From: Anoplolepis gracilipes
Lineage: Eukaryota; Arthropoda; Insecta; Hymenoptera; Formicidae
Assembly (NCBI RefSeq): GCF_047496725.1
Contig: NC_132971.1
Coordinates: forward strand, 3,366,501 to 3,430,500
Direction: 5' to 3'
Length of the DNA: 64,000 nt
This document shows, piece after piece, positions 12,505-24,645 of this stretch; the first letter of the stretch is position 1, and each line of letters starts with the position of its first letter. The position numbers were made by a program, and so were the translations under genes. A model generated the notes under the pieces. It was not told where the DNA came from, did no database searches, and saw only the letters and a list, made by a program, of their open reading frames with translations.

Positions 12505-15500
12505 TGCACAAAATGTAACAAATTAATTTTTCAATTTAATAGCAATAAATAATGATTGTTAAAAAGAGAACAGAGAGAATAAAGATTTAAGAATTATAAA
12601 AAAATATAGATACAAATTAGAGATATATAGATACAAACAGTTTACTTCTACCTGTCAATGATTTTTCCATATTTTAAAGAATGAATTAATGCATCTTATG
12701 TGACGATTGAGGAATCTGACGGATAGACAAACCGTCACCAGTTATAAAAACAGAGACAACCCTGTCTCTGATTGAAAGTAATCGGAAGGGTAGGAGCTCG
12801 TTAAAGCGCTTGCATAACGAATGCTTCGAAGAAAGATTGCGACTCGGTAATTAATTCCGAAACTTGATCGAAGATGAGCACAGTTTCCTTTTCCATTATA
12901 AAATTCCGGTATATAGTATCTTGGAAATATTAACCAATGTATTTTCAAGACAATTCTATCATGGCAAGCGGTATTACTACTTCTTATTACGAGCAATATA
13001 CCAAAGAGTTTCGATAAATACAACAACAATAATAATGAATAATAAGGATGATGCGGTTTTGCCTTTGAATGCGCTAAATAAACCGTAGAATTGTAATTAA
13101 TAACGTAGGGAATCCTTTTCCGAATATATTCGGATAAATTATACATGGTTTCTTTGTTGTAAATTGCTGGTTGTGAAACCTATATAAACCATGTACTATT
13201 TGTAGATTTTTAAACACTTTCAGAGGTTTATTGATCGTTTGTATTCCCATAACGTTCGCAGGCAATATTTTCCCAGCGCAGTCATAATGTTTGCAATGTC
13301 GATCGTTGTTTTGAAGTCAGTGGCGTGCACTATCGCGATTCTAAATACAATATTGGACTCCATAAAATAGGTGTAAAGTTGTTTGGTCGTCCGTTCGACC
13401 AGCCGTTGTTTGAAAGATGTGACTACACCGGCCCAGACTGTAAGGATAAGGTGGTCGCACAGGGAGAAACGAGGAGCGAGTCCACACCGGATCCTCGAAC
13501 CGCTGACAGGGGTGAGATTGACCTGTACAGCTTCGCAGTGCACGGGCTTTATAGGTTGTAAAGTTGTAAATCCTCGCTCAAGCGCCACGTAAAAGGTTCC
13601 CGGATACTATCGTCATTAGAACGAAACAGTCGAATGTTACTAAAATTCTAAAGCACCCAGTCGTATAATTGACGAATTACTCGAAATGAATTGTTTTGCG
13701 AGATAAAGGGAAACTGTATTGATACAGAGAACAAAGAACACCGACATCGTTTGTAACTAAGAAATCGATATCAAATAAAAATACATCAATTACATGAAGA
13801 AATGGTTAAAAAGAAAGAAAGATTTATATTAACCAAAATATGATTATATGATTTAATTTTAAAAACATTGATGTGAAATTACTTTAATGTAGTTAATATA
13901 GTTCAGCTATCTCTTTAATATTTTGCTACCTCTACAATACGTAGCAAAACATAAAGTCTAGAAAGAAGTAATAGATTATTAATTCAGTATTCTGGATTAT
14001 CCGATGTAACTAAACTACAAAATTAAATAAAACTTTAATTAAATAAATTTTTTATTGATTTACTTGTTTGATTGAATCATTTTTTTTATCTTGTTTTATT
14101 AAACAAGTAAAAAAATTTATTTATATTGGAAACGTTATGTTCACCGCTATATCTAGCAGAGTGAGTGGGACGTCCATGTAATATATGTCCTATATATAAA
14201 CAACAACGATGGAGGATAGTGGAAGCCAACCGTGGGTGGACTCCAAGGCTCTTTTCTTATTTTTTTTTTTTTTCTATACCTTGGATGGTGAAAATAAAGC
14301 TGCCTAGCGCTAGAAGGCATAGAAGGCAACGCGAATAAAGAGGAAGGGGTGAGAGGGATGCAGAGAAAACGGAAGCAGGACAAGAGACGGGAAAAGAGAG
14401 GGGAAGCCGCGGAGAGGCATCGATAAATCAATGGAATATGGTAATGCCGCAATTTCAATAATTTAAATATGTATGAAGGAAAATGGAACAATCTGGAAGG
14501 CAGGGATCTGCCGGAGTGTGGTACACTGAATCGCGCCTAATGAGACGCCTCCGGTCCCATGAGAGGGGGTGATTCCGTCTCCTCATCGCGCGTTAGCCCC
14601 CTCCCCCCCACCCCTATCTTTATTTCCAGCTTGTGCGTCTCGCCGAAATAGACAGCATGCCGCAGGAAAACGGGCGGAGATACCCCGCGCACGTTCCGGT
14701 AAATAAAATAAATTTTCACCGAATATACGGCTTGCCGCGAAATGTCGCGGAAAGAGCGTGTCGTGTAGCGCCTCGTTACTTTACGCTGTCGTCGCGACAG
14801 ACGGCGACGACCTCGCATCTCTCGACGCAGGTTGCACGAATGCAACGTCTGTGGAAAACGTCTTTCCGGAGGGATATCTTAGTCTCGAATTGGTTTTACC
14901 GCCGATGGCGCAGAGACCAGGACAGGAAACGAGAGTCGAAAGAGCAAAGCGCACGTTCGAGGAGGCGCGATCATGAAAAGGATCAAAGAAAAGGAGAGCT
15001 TATACATGAAAGCTTCAATTCGGATCTGCGAAAAGCGTTTCGCGAGGGCGCGAATCCTCTGTCAAAACTAAGCACGCGTCTCTGATGCTACTCGGATTTT
15101 CATCTCTCCTTCCCTCCTGTGTTTCGCCTATATTCCGCGAACACGTACAATTGATATCTGTTTGAAAACGATACCTATCGCGACAATGTATGATTGCGTT
15201 GTTTTTGACATTTTCGGAGAATATATTTTCTCTCTAAAGCTTCCCGTAATATTCGATTTATACACGCAGTAAAATAAGGCTTATTTCCGATTGCAGTAGA
15301 AAAAGTTTATTCGTATGAAATAGCACGAATAAATAACAGTAGTGATGATACATGGGAAGCAAAAAATTAAAAAATAGTATTATTGCACCGAGATAAGATA
15401 ATTGCTTGCGGACACACAGGTGTAGATCTGAAATCAAAGCACTACCACCGAAGCATTCTGATCGATTCAATCAGAATGAGTGGTCGTCATCGATGGTGAC

Positions 15501-16015
15501 CGCGAGAAACGGATTTGATTTCCGAAATGGTACAATAGCTTTACAATCAGGTTGTGGTTCTCCAGCCTCACGTGCGCGTCCACGAAAGCCCTTCGTTTCG
15601 TACCAAAGCACACATTGCCGCGTATGGCATCCATAAAAATGATACCTGTGCAAAACGAGCGGATATCGAATTTTATGAAAATTAAAACCGCGGTCGGAGC
15701 TAAATCGGAGATCGCGAAAGTGTAAACCTTGAAAAGGAAACTACATTGAATGCGACTATAGCGAAGTAGTTAAAAATAATAGCAGCTGTGTTGCGTAACA
15801 GCACTCCATTACGAAGATGTTGATTGTTACAGCGACCTTTTATTATTTCCGCGAACAAATCTCCATTCTCTGGCTCGGGTATTATTGGTGGAAATTTATC
15901 GAATCGACGTTCCGCAATTATATGACTATTATGCCGTCCAAATATCAGTTTACTGTATACTTTTATCGGTATATTATCTTTGATATATACGTATGTATTT
16001 ATTTTAAATTTTTAT

Positions 16016-16020
<5 letters not shown>
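12505..16020. other. Spacer, no gene seen
   Basis: Alternating AT-rich and balanced sequence. Frames of up to 150 codons (for example 14633-15085 on +) are charged, lack recognisable domains and are overlapped by antisense frames. A C-rich run at 14597-14614 (C5-T-C7-A-C4) could form a G4 on the - strand. An imperfect inverted repeat lies near 14039-14125. Confidence 0.65.
14039..14125. repeat. Imperfect inverted repeat / hairpin
   Basis: TTTACTTGTTT at 14059-14069 is exactly inverted at 14101-14111. The flanking AAATAAATTTTTT-type sequence extends the pairing outward to about 14040 and 14125 with one gap. The loop is 31 nt. It may be the remnant of a small AT-rich MITE or chance in AT-rich DNA. 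Confidence 0.55.

Positions 16021-16056
<36 letters not shown>
16021..16056. repeat. (TA)18 microsatellite
   Basis: Pure TA dinucleotides over 36 bp. Confidence 0.98.
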
Positions 16057-16058
<2 letters not shown>

Positions 16059-18269
16059 AAGATAAGAACGAATGTACTCTTGTGCATTCTCAGTATTTTT
16101 GTATTTATTTTCACAAGCAACTTCAGAGACACCTTTCGACTAATACTTTCTCCAGAAGTTTTAATCACGGAGAGTACACGGCAGAGAGAAAGATGGCCGG
16201 GGAAAGTAAATAACGAACAAGAAAGAAACGGAGATGATTCTTGCGTATGCGTGCGTGCATCATACTTGACATATGTGCATGTATGTACAAGACTCGCAAT
16301 TGACTCGTGGTCGACTCGACCGGTTGCGCGCTCGCGCACGCTTTGTTCCTTCATATAATTATTTACAGGTCACGTATTTAAAAGGACGCTTCGCGTGAGT
16401 GTACCGTGTCGTTGCATCGAGGGCGAGACGTACACGAGATACGCTTCTGTCCCGAGTTTCATGAGTTTCCGCCGTGGTTGCAGCTTCGCCTTTAATTGCG
16501 AACGTGATTCGTTGCAGCCGGTGAGGTACCAGTTAGCTTTGTTCAAAATGAGAACATTTGAAAGCACTTTTATATCGGAAGATCAGCCATTTTGACGATT
16601 AAAGTTTTTTTTAGATAACATTAATTTTGTTTTCTTTTTCACTTAAATACAGATGTTATAATTGAGTGGTAATTGAATAGAATGTGTACAATATTCGATT
16701 ATCAACAAAAGATCTAACGCAATTGAATATAATTACGCAAACACGAGTTGATCGTTCTATCGATAAAATAAAATAAACATGTAAAGTGTAAAATTAACGC
16801 GTTACTGCATATGAATGCAAAAAAAATACATATTTTTATTTTAAGTATTACTTTTTGCCGTAGGTGATAAACTAAGTGAACGCAGAGTGTATATTAAGTA
16901 TATATTAGAATCTCTGAAAGATGAAGAAAGATATTGACAAATCAAAGATACTTTGCAAGTAAGAAAGACAGTTGTAGGAAAAGGTGAAGCGATTTCTCGA
17001 CGCGCAAATGGGGATCTGGCTTAAATTAACATTCCCAGCAGGATTCTTCCGCGTTCTACGATCCCGCCGACGAATGCGTCATTCTTTTCGACTATCCGAA
17101 ACTAATTTGAGGGGAAGGGGTTAAGTAATTTAAACGTAGCGTAGAGCAATTAGAAGGGCGCCTCTCCGTGCTGGCGGATAGTCGGGGGTGATTTAGGGAT
17201 ACGATCTCGAGCGAAGAATAAGAGAGAGAATTAACTATATATAGTGTGCATACCAGGTGTAAGACGAATAAGGAAGGAGAAAAGGTAGATGTCGTGGACC
17301 AGGAAAAGAGAGAGTAACAGAGGATAAGAGGGAGAAAGGGGGGACGGATGGAAGGGATTCTAGGCACAGGTAACTTCTGGCAAGTTGGCCCGCACCCGCC
17401 AAGCAACGAAGAAGAAGAGGGCGCGATGGGTCTGAAATATACGCGAGAGGATGCGGAATTTATGTGTAGCCACACCTGGTTAGTGCTTACATGCGAAATA
17501 GTCTCATAAATTTCCATACGCGAGCCGCCGGGGTTTAAATCCTGCTCGTGCCGAAAGCACGAGCACACAGGAATATTGGTTAACGTATTGCCGTCGAATC
17601 CGACTTTCGTCATGCTTGTCGAGATCAATGACGTTTGAGGTCGCTTTCACGATTCCCGAAGACGAGTCTTACCGCGTTAACTCGCGAGCAAACGAAACGA
17701 ATGTTTCATAAAAAAAAAAAACAAAAACAATAGCAGGGCAAAAAAGTAAATTTAATACCAAAAAGTTACTGTTCTCTCGATATATTTGAAAAAATTACGT
17801 TAATTATGAAACAAAAAATTTCCTGCGCGCCTCCTTTAATCGATCAATTGGGATTTCCCAAGTTCTGTGAGTAGCTTTAGGGATGCGCATAAGTAAACAT
17901 AATTTGGTATAAACTAGTTGGCTTTGGCAGAAGTTTCGCGCGAACTGAATGACGTAACTCTCTCTCTACATGGCCACAGGTGCCCTTAACTGCGTAACAT
18001 TCTGCATGTTTAATTTTTTCTTGCCTTCTTCGTGCGCGCGTGCACAAGCTGCAACTCAGCGGTCTAGTGAACGTGATCTGATCCGCCACGTGTATACCGT
18101 ATTTACCTTTTATTCATCACGTAGAATAAACATAGAGCTAAAAAAATTGCAAGAACATCCGCACGTATGGAAATTTTCTATTGCGCATTTTATTAAAGCT
18201 CCTTTAGTTTCTTCAATATTTATCTCTGGCATACTTACATTTATTGCATAAAAAAACGTTAATTAATCA

Positions 18270-18273
<4 letters not shown>
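16057..18273. other. Spacer, no gene seen
   Basis: Mixed composition. The 178-codon frame at 17092-17628 on the - strand is rich in Ser/Pro/Leu, has no domain I recognise and covers a purine-rich + strand, so I do not call it a gene. A 9-bp perfect hairpin is at 17543-17565. Confidence 0.65.
17543..17565. other. Short perfect hairpin
   Basis: TGCTCGTGC and GCACGAGCA pair perfectly around a CGAAA loop. There is no T-run after it and no known RNA context. It stands out only because it is GC-rich and exact. Confidence 0.5.

Positions 18274-18334
<61 letters not shown>
18274..18334. repeat. (TA)n microsatellite, about 60 bp
   Basis: An uninterrupted TA array bounded by TCGATATA on the left and ATATCGA on the right, so the whole block is close to a perfect palindrome able to extrude a cruciform. 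Confidence 0.97.
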
Positions 18335-19197
18335 CGAGGAATGCGAATTATTAATTTATTAATTTATGAAAAGAATTATTATTAATATTTACATTAAAAT
18401 TTATGTTACTATTATTCTTCTCTCCAATTATAAGAAACCGTGTAAAAGGTAAACAATAAAAAAAGTAAATCCTTTTAAACGGAATTATTTTTAGATATAC
18501 TTAAAACCATTAAAGAACAGCTTTAAAAATTTATTTAGGTAGACGATTCATAATATGATTTTCTCGTCCGCTTTTCAAAAAAGAGAATCAAGAATTCTTT
18601 ATGAACTTTTTTTAATATAATAACTCAACTGTAATTTATTACCCGATTAAACTTAAAGGGATGCATTGTCATTGTAAAAAAAAGTCTCGATAAAAACAGT
18701 CAGATGCAATGAAACATGCAGCGAGATCTGGGTCCGACGTGAGATCTGTCGATCGCTGTCACATTACGAGGACGCGTCGACAACGAGGACGAGAAAGAGT
18801 TGGAGAAGCTAGCGTGATTGTGCGGTCAGCAGCAACCATCAATGGCTCTGCATATATGGAACACACGCACGAAATCCGATAATATCGCGCCCTTTCAAAC
18901 CACTTCTCACCCGTAAAGACATCCCCCTGATTTTAACGTATAAAAAAATACGTTAACATAAATAATGCAATTATTGATAAATATTAAAAAACAAATATTT
19001 GGTTGTGAATATCAACCGCTAGAACGATTCTTTTCGAATACCTATATCCTGAATTACGTAAATTACGTAATTTTTGTACGTGTAAGTCGAGATGTAACGA
19101 ATCAAAATTCGCACCCTAAAACTTTTTGCTGCCGTCCATTCATACGTCAAACACCAAAATTGCGTTACTGCTGAGAACAGCCGGGTTCGAATATCTG
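18335..19197. other. Spacer upstream of the 19.2 kb CG-rich patch
   Basis: AT-rich until about 18.7 kb, then balanced sequence around 18.7-18.95 kb. No coding frame is supported. If the promoter reading of the next region is right, this would be its upstream flank on the + strand. Confidence 0.6.
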
Positions 19198-19463
19198 TAT
19201 ATATAGAACCGCAAAACAGTGGAACGACCGACTGGTAGGACGCGACGACGCGGCGGCGGTGCGGTGTGAGCGCACTCTCAAGCAACGACTCGTTCCGTGC
19301 GGTAGAGAGGGATCCGCTTTATTGGAGAGTGTTGCTATCGACAGCTTCGCGCCGTTAGGTTGGTAGGTAGGTTGGTAGGTAGGTATACTCTTTCCCCCGG
19401 TCCTCGCTCCGCTGCATTTTCTCTGTTATCGTTGTCGGAGCTCCGAGCGAAGCCGTCCGGACA
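19198..19463 (+). promoter_or_regulatory. Promoter-like CG-rich patch with TATA-like box
   Basis: TATATATAG at 19198-19206 is followed by CG-rich sequence with GCGGCGGCGG near 19250 and no long frame, leading to an ATG at 19464. An ACAGTGG that resembles an arthropod initiator lies at 19216-19222, but it is only about 20 nt from the TATA-like box, too close for a classical pair, so the start point is uncertain. The patch also holds the left arm of an inverted repeat (19363-19383). Confidence 0.3.
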
Positions 19464-19635
19464 ATGGCGGATCCCCGTGGCGGACGGCGAGAGAAAGTAA
19501 AAATTAACGAGAATTCAAGCTCGGCCGGAGCCATTGAAAAATTGCCCGGTGCCACACGCGGGTGTGAGGTAGGGTTTGAGACTTGTTGGCGGGAGTATTT
19601 TTTTCCCCCGACTCCCTACCTACCAATCTACCTAC
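19363..19635. repeat. Inverted repeat flanking the candidate start codon
   Basis: GTAGGTAG-type arms at 19363-19383 and 19615-19635 are reverse complements over 20 of 21 positions, with a loop of about 230 nt. The left arm is part of a GGTTGGTAGGTA tandem repeat from 19356 to 19385. In RNA this could fold the segment containing the ATG into a loop; in DNA the arms could be binding sites for one factor. Confidence 0.7.
19464..19568 (+). CDS. Candidate first coding exon, 35 codons, product unknown
   Basis: The ATG sits in ACAATGG context, with A at -3 and G at +4, which is favourable for initiation. The next 35 codons give a charged, protein-like start: MADPRGGRREKV, then Lys/Asn/Glu/Ser residues, ending RGCE. 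They stop exactly in phase before GAG|GTAGGG at 19566-19574, a moderate splice donor. Reading on, the frame continues into a low-complexity Pro/Leu/Tyr-rich stretch, which favours an exon end here. I do not recognise the protein and see no domain. A strong donor on the opposite strand (19632-19639) points to transcription in the other direction, so orientation is unsettled. A non-coding leader or chance frame is possible. Confidence 0.25.
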
Positions 19636-19639
19636 TCAC
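19632..19639 (-). promoter_or_regulatory. Strong splice donor match on - strand (TAG|GTGAGT)
   Basis: Read on the - strand the sequence is GTAG|GTGAGT, six of six intronic positions matching the donor consensus. The sequence upstream on that strand (about 19640-19850) is balanced and could be a non-coding first exon. It competes with the + strand exon call at 19464. Confidence 0.3.
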
Positions 19640-19849
19640 CTACGCCTCCCTCCCGGTTCTCCGTCTCTCGATCTGCGTCCTCGCGTCCTCTTATCCGCTC
19701 CGGGATCGAGACGCATTCCGTGTCATTCCGCGTTGTGTCAATTCCATCATAGAACATAGTATCCTTGTGTATTCTCTCTCCTTCTCTCCTCTCTTGTCCG
19801 GCGCTGGCTTACGGTGCAATCTTACTTTGTTACCGAAATTGTAAGCATG

Positions 19850-21200
19850 ATATCTTCATGAATCAAGAGCGTTCATGGTAATTATATTTATTTATCTTTA
19901 ACATAAAGATAAATTTTGCGATGATAAAATCTTGTGGGATTTTAAAATTATCACGAGAAGGCGCGCCTTTGAATTTTTGGACGAGGTACAGGATGAAAGC
20001 GAGCGTAAACGACGATCGAGACGCGTTGCAGTTGGCCGCTTGGCTCGATTTGATTAATGGTTCGCTTCGAAAGGAATGTGCGCGCGTATCATTCGTCATC
20101 GATGTTATAACATGTAGAGTATTCCTGAGATAAGAATCCGATCGAGCGAACTAATGGAACAAAACTGGGAGTTATTGCTAGAGACTAGAAGAAAAACTGC
20201 GTTAGAATGATTGATGAAGTGGACGAAGTTAAAATGGAAGTAACTGTCAGAACCTTGAATTCCGCAAAGTTAAAGTGGAAGTTATCGCGGATGATTTTGT
20301 TTCGCGTTCACGCGCAGCACGGAAACTTAAGTGAAATACTTTCTGGAATCTTTCTTGCGAGAGACCGAGGCCAACAAATTCCCATTAGAAACGTGGTCCG
20401 GAGTATCATTATTTTACTGCCGCTTTTCCATCGATCGTCACTGTTAGATTTCGCCACTTCTTCTTATCCTTCTTCCACGTCGCTCGTTATATCGTATACT
20501 CACGTAAGATGGTTTCATATTCCAACCAAATCCTAGTCCCTAGTCAAAGGCATTTATTTCCGATTCGACGAGAATCGATCTTAAGATGGAGCCGACCCCT
20601 ACCGAGATCGATGGACTGTAAAATATCCCCGGCAAAAAAGCACCAACGTCTTAAACATTTATTGAACCGAATCTCGCTCGCCGCAGTTCCCCAAGATATT
20701 TCGGGAAGTCGCGAGAAAGCGAGGGAATGCAACACAGAACCGCGTCGCATCCGCTCGAGTGTAGAGGAGAGCTCGCCGGTTGATCTTGCATACAATATCT
20801 CCTGCCGTTTACTCTTCTTATTATGCCGGCCGATCGATCGTGCCTGCGCGAGTACCCGGGCTCCGAGGAGGGTAAGACGACTCGGCTATACGAGGGTAAC
20901 GGGTAAGGCGTACGCGCGAGAGAGGGCAAAGAAGGCGTGGGAACGGAAGGGGGAAGGCGGTTTGTAGCTCGAAGGGTAAGCCTGTCCGTAGGACTAGCGG
21001 CACGTCCTCCCGGGGGAATCCGGCGTATCTGCTCCGCGGCACGGGCAAACACGTCGAGGATGAAGGAAGTCTGGCTTCCATTTCGCGCAAGGCGCGCGGC
21101 AGCGAAGCGAGGTAAATATTGATACAGATCGAACATCTAATCGCTCCGTCCCGCCCGTTTACCAACATAGCATCCATATACAGAGGACGCGAGCGCGCGC
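19850..21200. other. Mixed spacer, overlapping frames, no gene supported
   Basis: CG-rich around 20.55-21.1 kb. Frames of 109-161 codons lie on both strands and overlap heavily (for example 20509-20967 on + with 20651-21136 on -). None shows a domain. This patch might hold unrecognised untranslated exons. Confidence 0.6.
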
Positions 21201-21270
21201 ATACGTACACATACACATACACATACACATACACATACGTACGCACGCACGCACGCACGCACGCACGCAC
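21201..21270. repeat. Compound (ACATAC)n-(ACGC)n microsatellite
   Basis: About five ACATAC-type hexamers (to about 21240) run directly into eight ACGC tetramers (to 21270). Both are alternating purine-pyrimidine, so the block is prone to Z-DNA. Confidence 0.95.
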
Positions 21271-21572
21271 ACTCACGTGCGCGTTGATTCTGCGTGCACG
21301 CGCGGTCCTGAGCTATTCGTGAAGCGAGGTCATGATTGATGGAACCGACAAACGGGAACGAGGTACGCGTTGCGACAATGCGTTCGTCACGCATTGTCAC
21401 TCGAGCAATCCCTAAGGACACGATTGCGTTGAATCTAAGGATAGACGGAGATAACGCCATGGACAGGATTCGCTCCGTCTTTTGTTATAACATGCGGTCG
21501 CCGATGAACGAATACAGTTAGTGGTAAATTCATCCGACAGAAAATTAACGTCCGATTGTGCGAACTATTAGG

Positions 21573-21655
<83 letters not shown>
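21573..21655. repeat. (GA)n microsatellite, about 83 bp
   Basis: GA dinucleotides with GAAA interruptions near 21578-21602. Confidence 0.98.
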
Positions 21656-21659
<4 letters not shown>

Positions 21660-24556
21660 ATTCTAACTATTTCACTAATTTGAAATATATTAAGCCGGAT
21701 CGTTATATGAATAATTAGATGACAGAGTTTAACTCTTAAATTTTTCTGATTGGTTCCTCGTAAAAAACCAAGAATACGTTGTCGAAAATCAAGTATTACG
21801 TATATAAATTTCTGAGATATCAAAATGTAACATTATTGATGAAAATATGCATAATTATTTCTGCTTGTTTACACAATATTTATTTGCATTTTGCCATTAT
21901 TATTCCATCATGAAAACGGATACCAACGTGTATAATGTGCATTTATATTTTCAATAATTGACAGGTTCAACAAATGTTATGATCGAGATTGTATTAAAAA
22001 TATATTTAAAGATTGATTATTAATTTCAATCAACGCAATCGATCTCTGACATGAAATTACATCTAACGTAAAATTTCCATTTATTATTGTTTAATCAATT
22101 CTAGCCAATATAATTGCTAGAGAGACGCTTATCGCGTTTAACGCTTGCAACTGGAAATTCTGTCATCATACGATCATCACACGTGGACAGAAATTTAATC
22201 ATCGAACAAGAAAGTACGCAACTCGACGATGCGTTCACGATAGAGAGATTGGTATAACAATGGGCCGTCTTGTCTGTCCAGCGTTCCACTTTTTTCATTC
22301 GCCGTATCCTTCTGCTTCGCGAATCTTATAATGCACACATGATTGGGCAACTTTGTCAGCGAGATTCCACGCGACGAGCCGGTGGTCGCGCGCTCGTACA
22401 AGCATTGCCCGAAATACTTCACTTCAGGGACTCGGGGGAAATCATGTATGAAGTTCCTCTGTTTCCATTCCCTTTCCACCCTGGTCCCTTTCTATCTCTA
22501 CCTCTCACTCCTCATCCGATTTCTCTTCGCCGGAAATTTCGTTTCATGACATACAATTCGGCCGACCGATGAAAAGGCTGAATAGAATGAGGAAGAGCGA
22601 ACGGAGCGAACAACAATCGAATGAAAACGAACCACAGATGTCAGATAACTGGGAGATCCCTCCAGAATTTGCTCTTCCTTTCACTCAGCTTGGCGTATCC
22701 CTCTTTAACTGGTTTCATTGATCGCTAATCGATAAAAATCCGCGATACGCGCTAGATCGATAATACCGACATTAGCACGCAATACACAGGAATTTTAAAA
22801 ATTATGCGCGACGGAACCTAGCAACGCACAAGAGTTTTATTTGCTTTCGCAAGCTGCGGATGTTACGTTGATTTTCTTTTTTTAACGTTATTATTACTGG
22901 TAACGAGTCCATTAGCAAAGCTGTTAATGGATGCGCTTTCCAATCTCCGAATAACCGGGACTAAATGTATTTCGTTTTTGTTTCTTTGCAAACGTAAAAC
23001 AAATTCGCGACAACGTTCCGAGGGAAAACAATTTGTACATTTTTAATTTCCTTACAATTTTTAAGAGAGATTTACGAAAGTGAGAGGGAAAAATGTGAAA
23101 TAAGATGCAATTAAAATACAAAATTGAGCAACTGGCAAATATACGGAAAGATTACAAAAAATAATAAACCTTGTATTTTTTTTAAGAATGGAATGTGGTA
23201 AATGTCAAGCTAGCATTATCAAAAAGACACTATACTTACATGTTCTGTGTAAGCGTTGCGATGTGAAGGAACAGGAATGGAAATATTGAAAGAGATATGT
23301 AGCAATGGAGACACGAACTAAGGAAACAACTGGCGATAAATTGTGATTTGTTGTCTCACTAGATGCAACATATTTATAGGCGATCATAGTAAAAGTTGCT
23401 GTCGAGACGTGCGCGTTTTATGATCATTGACAATGTCGCCGTGATATTTACTGCTTTTGAGTATCTCGATGTTCCAACGCGACAATGAACTCGCATCCAC
23501 GCGTATATGTATTTGTCAGCAATAATCGGAACCTGAAGTCTCATGTCCATCTTTCATTGTTATCTTTAATGGAGCAACTTCTGCTGTCACTAGGGTGTCA
23601 CTGAATAGATGACATCATTGATAATTATCTTTCAAATTTTTTCAATTAATTATTATTCAACCGTAAATTTTAAAATAAAATAAATGTACGGCTCCCTTTA
23701 GATGTGAATTTCTGATAAACTCTCCATTTAAAAACCATCTGTTTCGAAATGACACTTGACGTGAAATCTAAAATCTCTTTGTATTACGGTTTTTAGTATA
23801 CGGTATTAAGAATTTATTGAAGACACACACGCGTAATGCGAAACTGTCGCAAACCATGGGACTCTAAAATGTGCAACAAACGCAAGTCGTGTAATTTCAG
23901 TGAGGTACGCAAGAATGTATCAATCTGCCTTGACAGATATCAGTTGGTCGCAAAACCTCTAAGGACAACAGCGACTGGCATTTCGCACATTCTAGAACGT
24001 CTTGAAACTCCCTTCTAAGGCAATTTTGCATCAACTGATTTCATATTTGACTATATGCATAACATATCTCTTGAAAGAATTATTATTGAAAATAAGATTA
24101 TAAAGAATAAATATCGAGTATTTTTAGAAATGAAAATCTCTATTGTAAAAATAAGAATTTTTACGCACAAACACATTTCTCTACATTTTCGTTTTCTTTA
24201 ATATGTTGTACAATTATGACATCTCAATAAAATGTTGCATTAGAAATCATTATAATTTCTTAAATTTTTTTTGTAATCCTACAACTTTTTTGTAAGCAAT
24301 GTTTACGCGGAATAAGAAATCTGGAATGAGGAATGAATAGCTTTTGTTGAGCTCCGGTAAAGCCGTGGTGTCAAGAAGGGGAAAATTCTCCGGCGCGAGT
24401 ATTTGCGAATGCAAGTGAAAGGAACATTACGGTGCGTGATTGCCATTTTATTAGACAAAGGACGAGAACTGAACGTAGACTTACTCCTATTAACGTCTCT
24501 TTATCACCAGGCATTACATCGGAGGGAAATGAAAAGCCACGCGGACCCTCAAGTGT
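21656..24556. other. Spacer, no gene seen
   Basis: AT-rich near 21.66-22.1 kb and 23.1-24.3 kb, balanced between. All frames are about 100 codons or fewer, overlap on opposite strands and have no domain. Confidence 0.7.
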
Positions 24557-24575
24557 TCTCTCTCCCTCTCTCTCT

Positions 24576-24645
<70 letters not shown>
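24557..24645. repeat. (CT)n microsatellite, about 89 bp
   Basis: CT dinucleotides with CCC and TTT interruptions at the left end. Confidence 0.98.

Noticed and set aside
17092..17628. 178-codon frame on - strand
   Set aside because: Ser/Pro/Leu-rich reading of the complement of purine-rich DNA; no conserved motif.
19181..19194. T-loop-like GGGTTCGAATA
   Set aside because: No cloverleaf can be drawn around it on either strand.
19356..19385. TTAGG telomere-type repeat
   Set aside because: Only one TTAGG; the repeat is GGTTGGTAGGTA-like and not a telomeric array.
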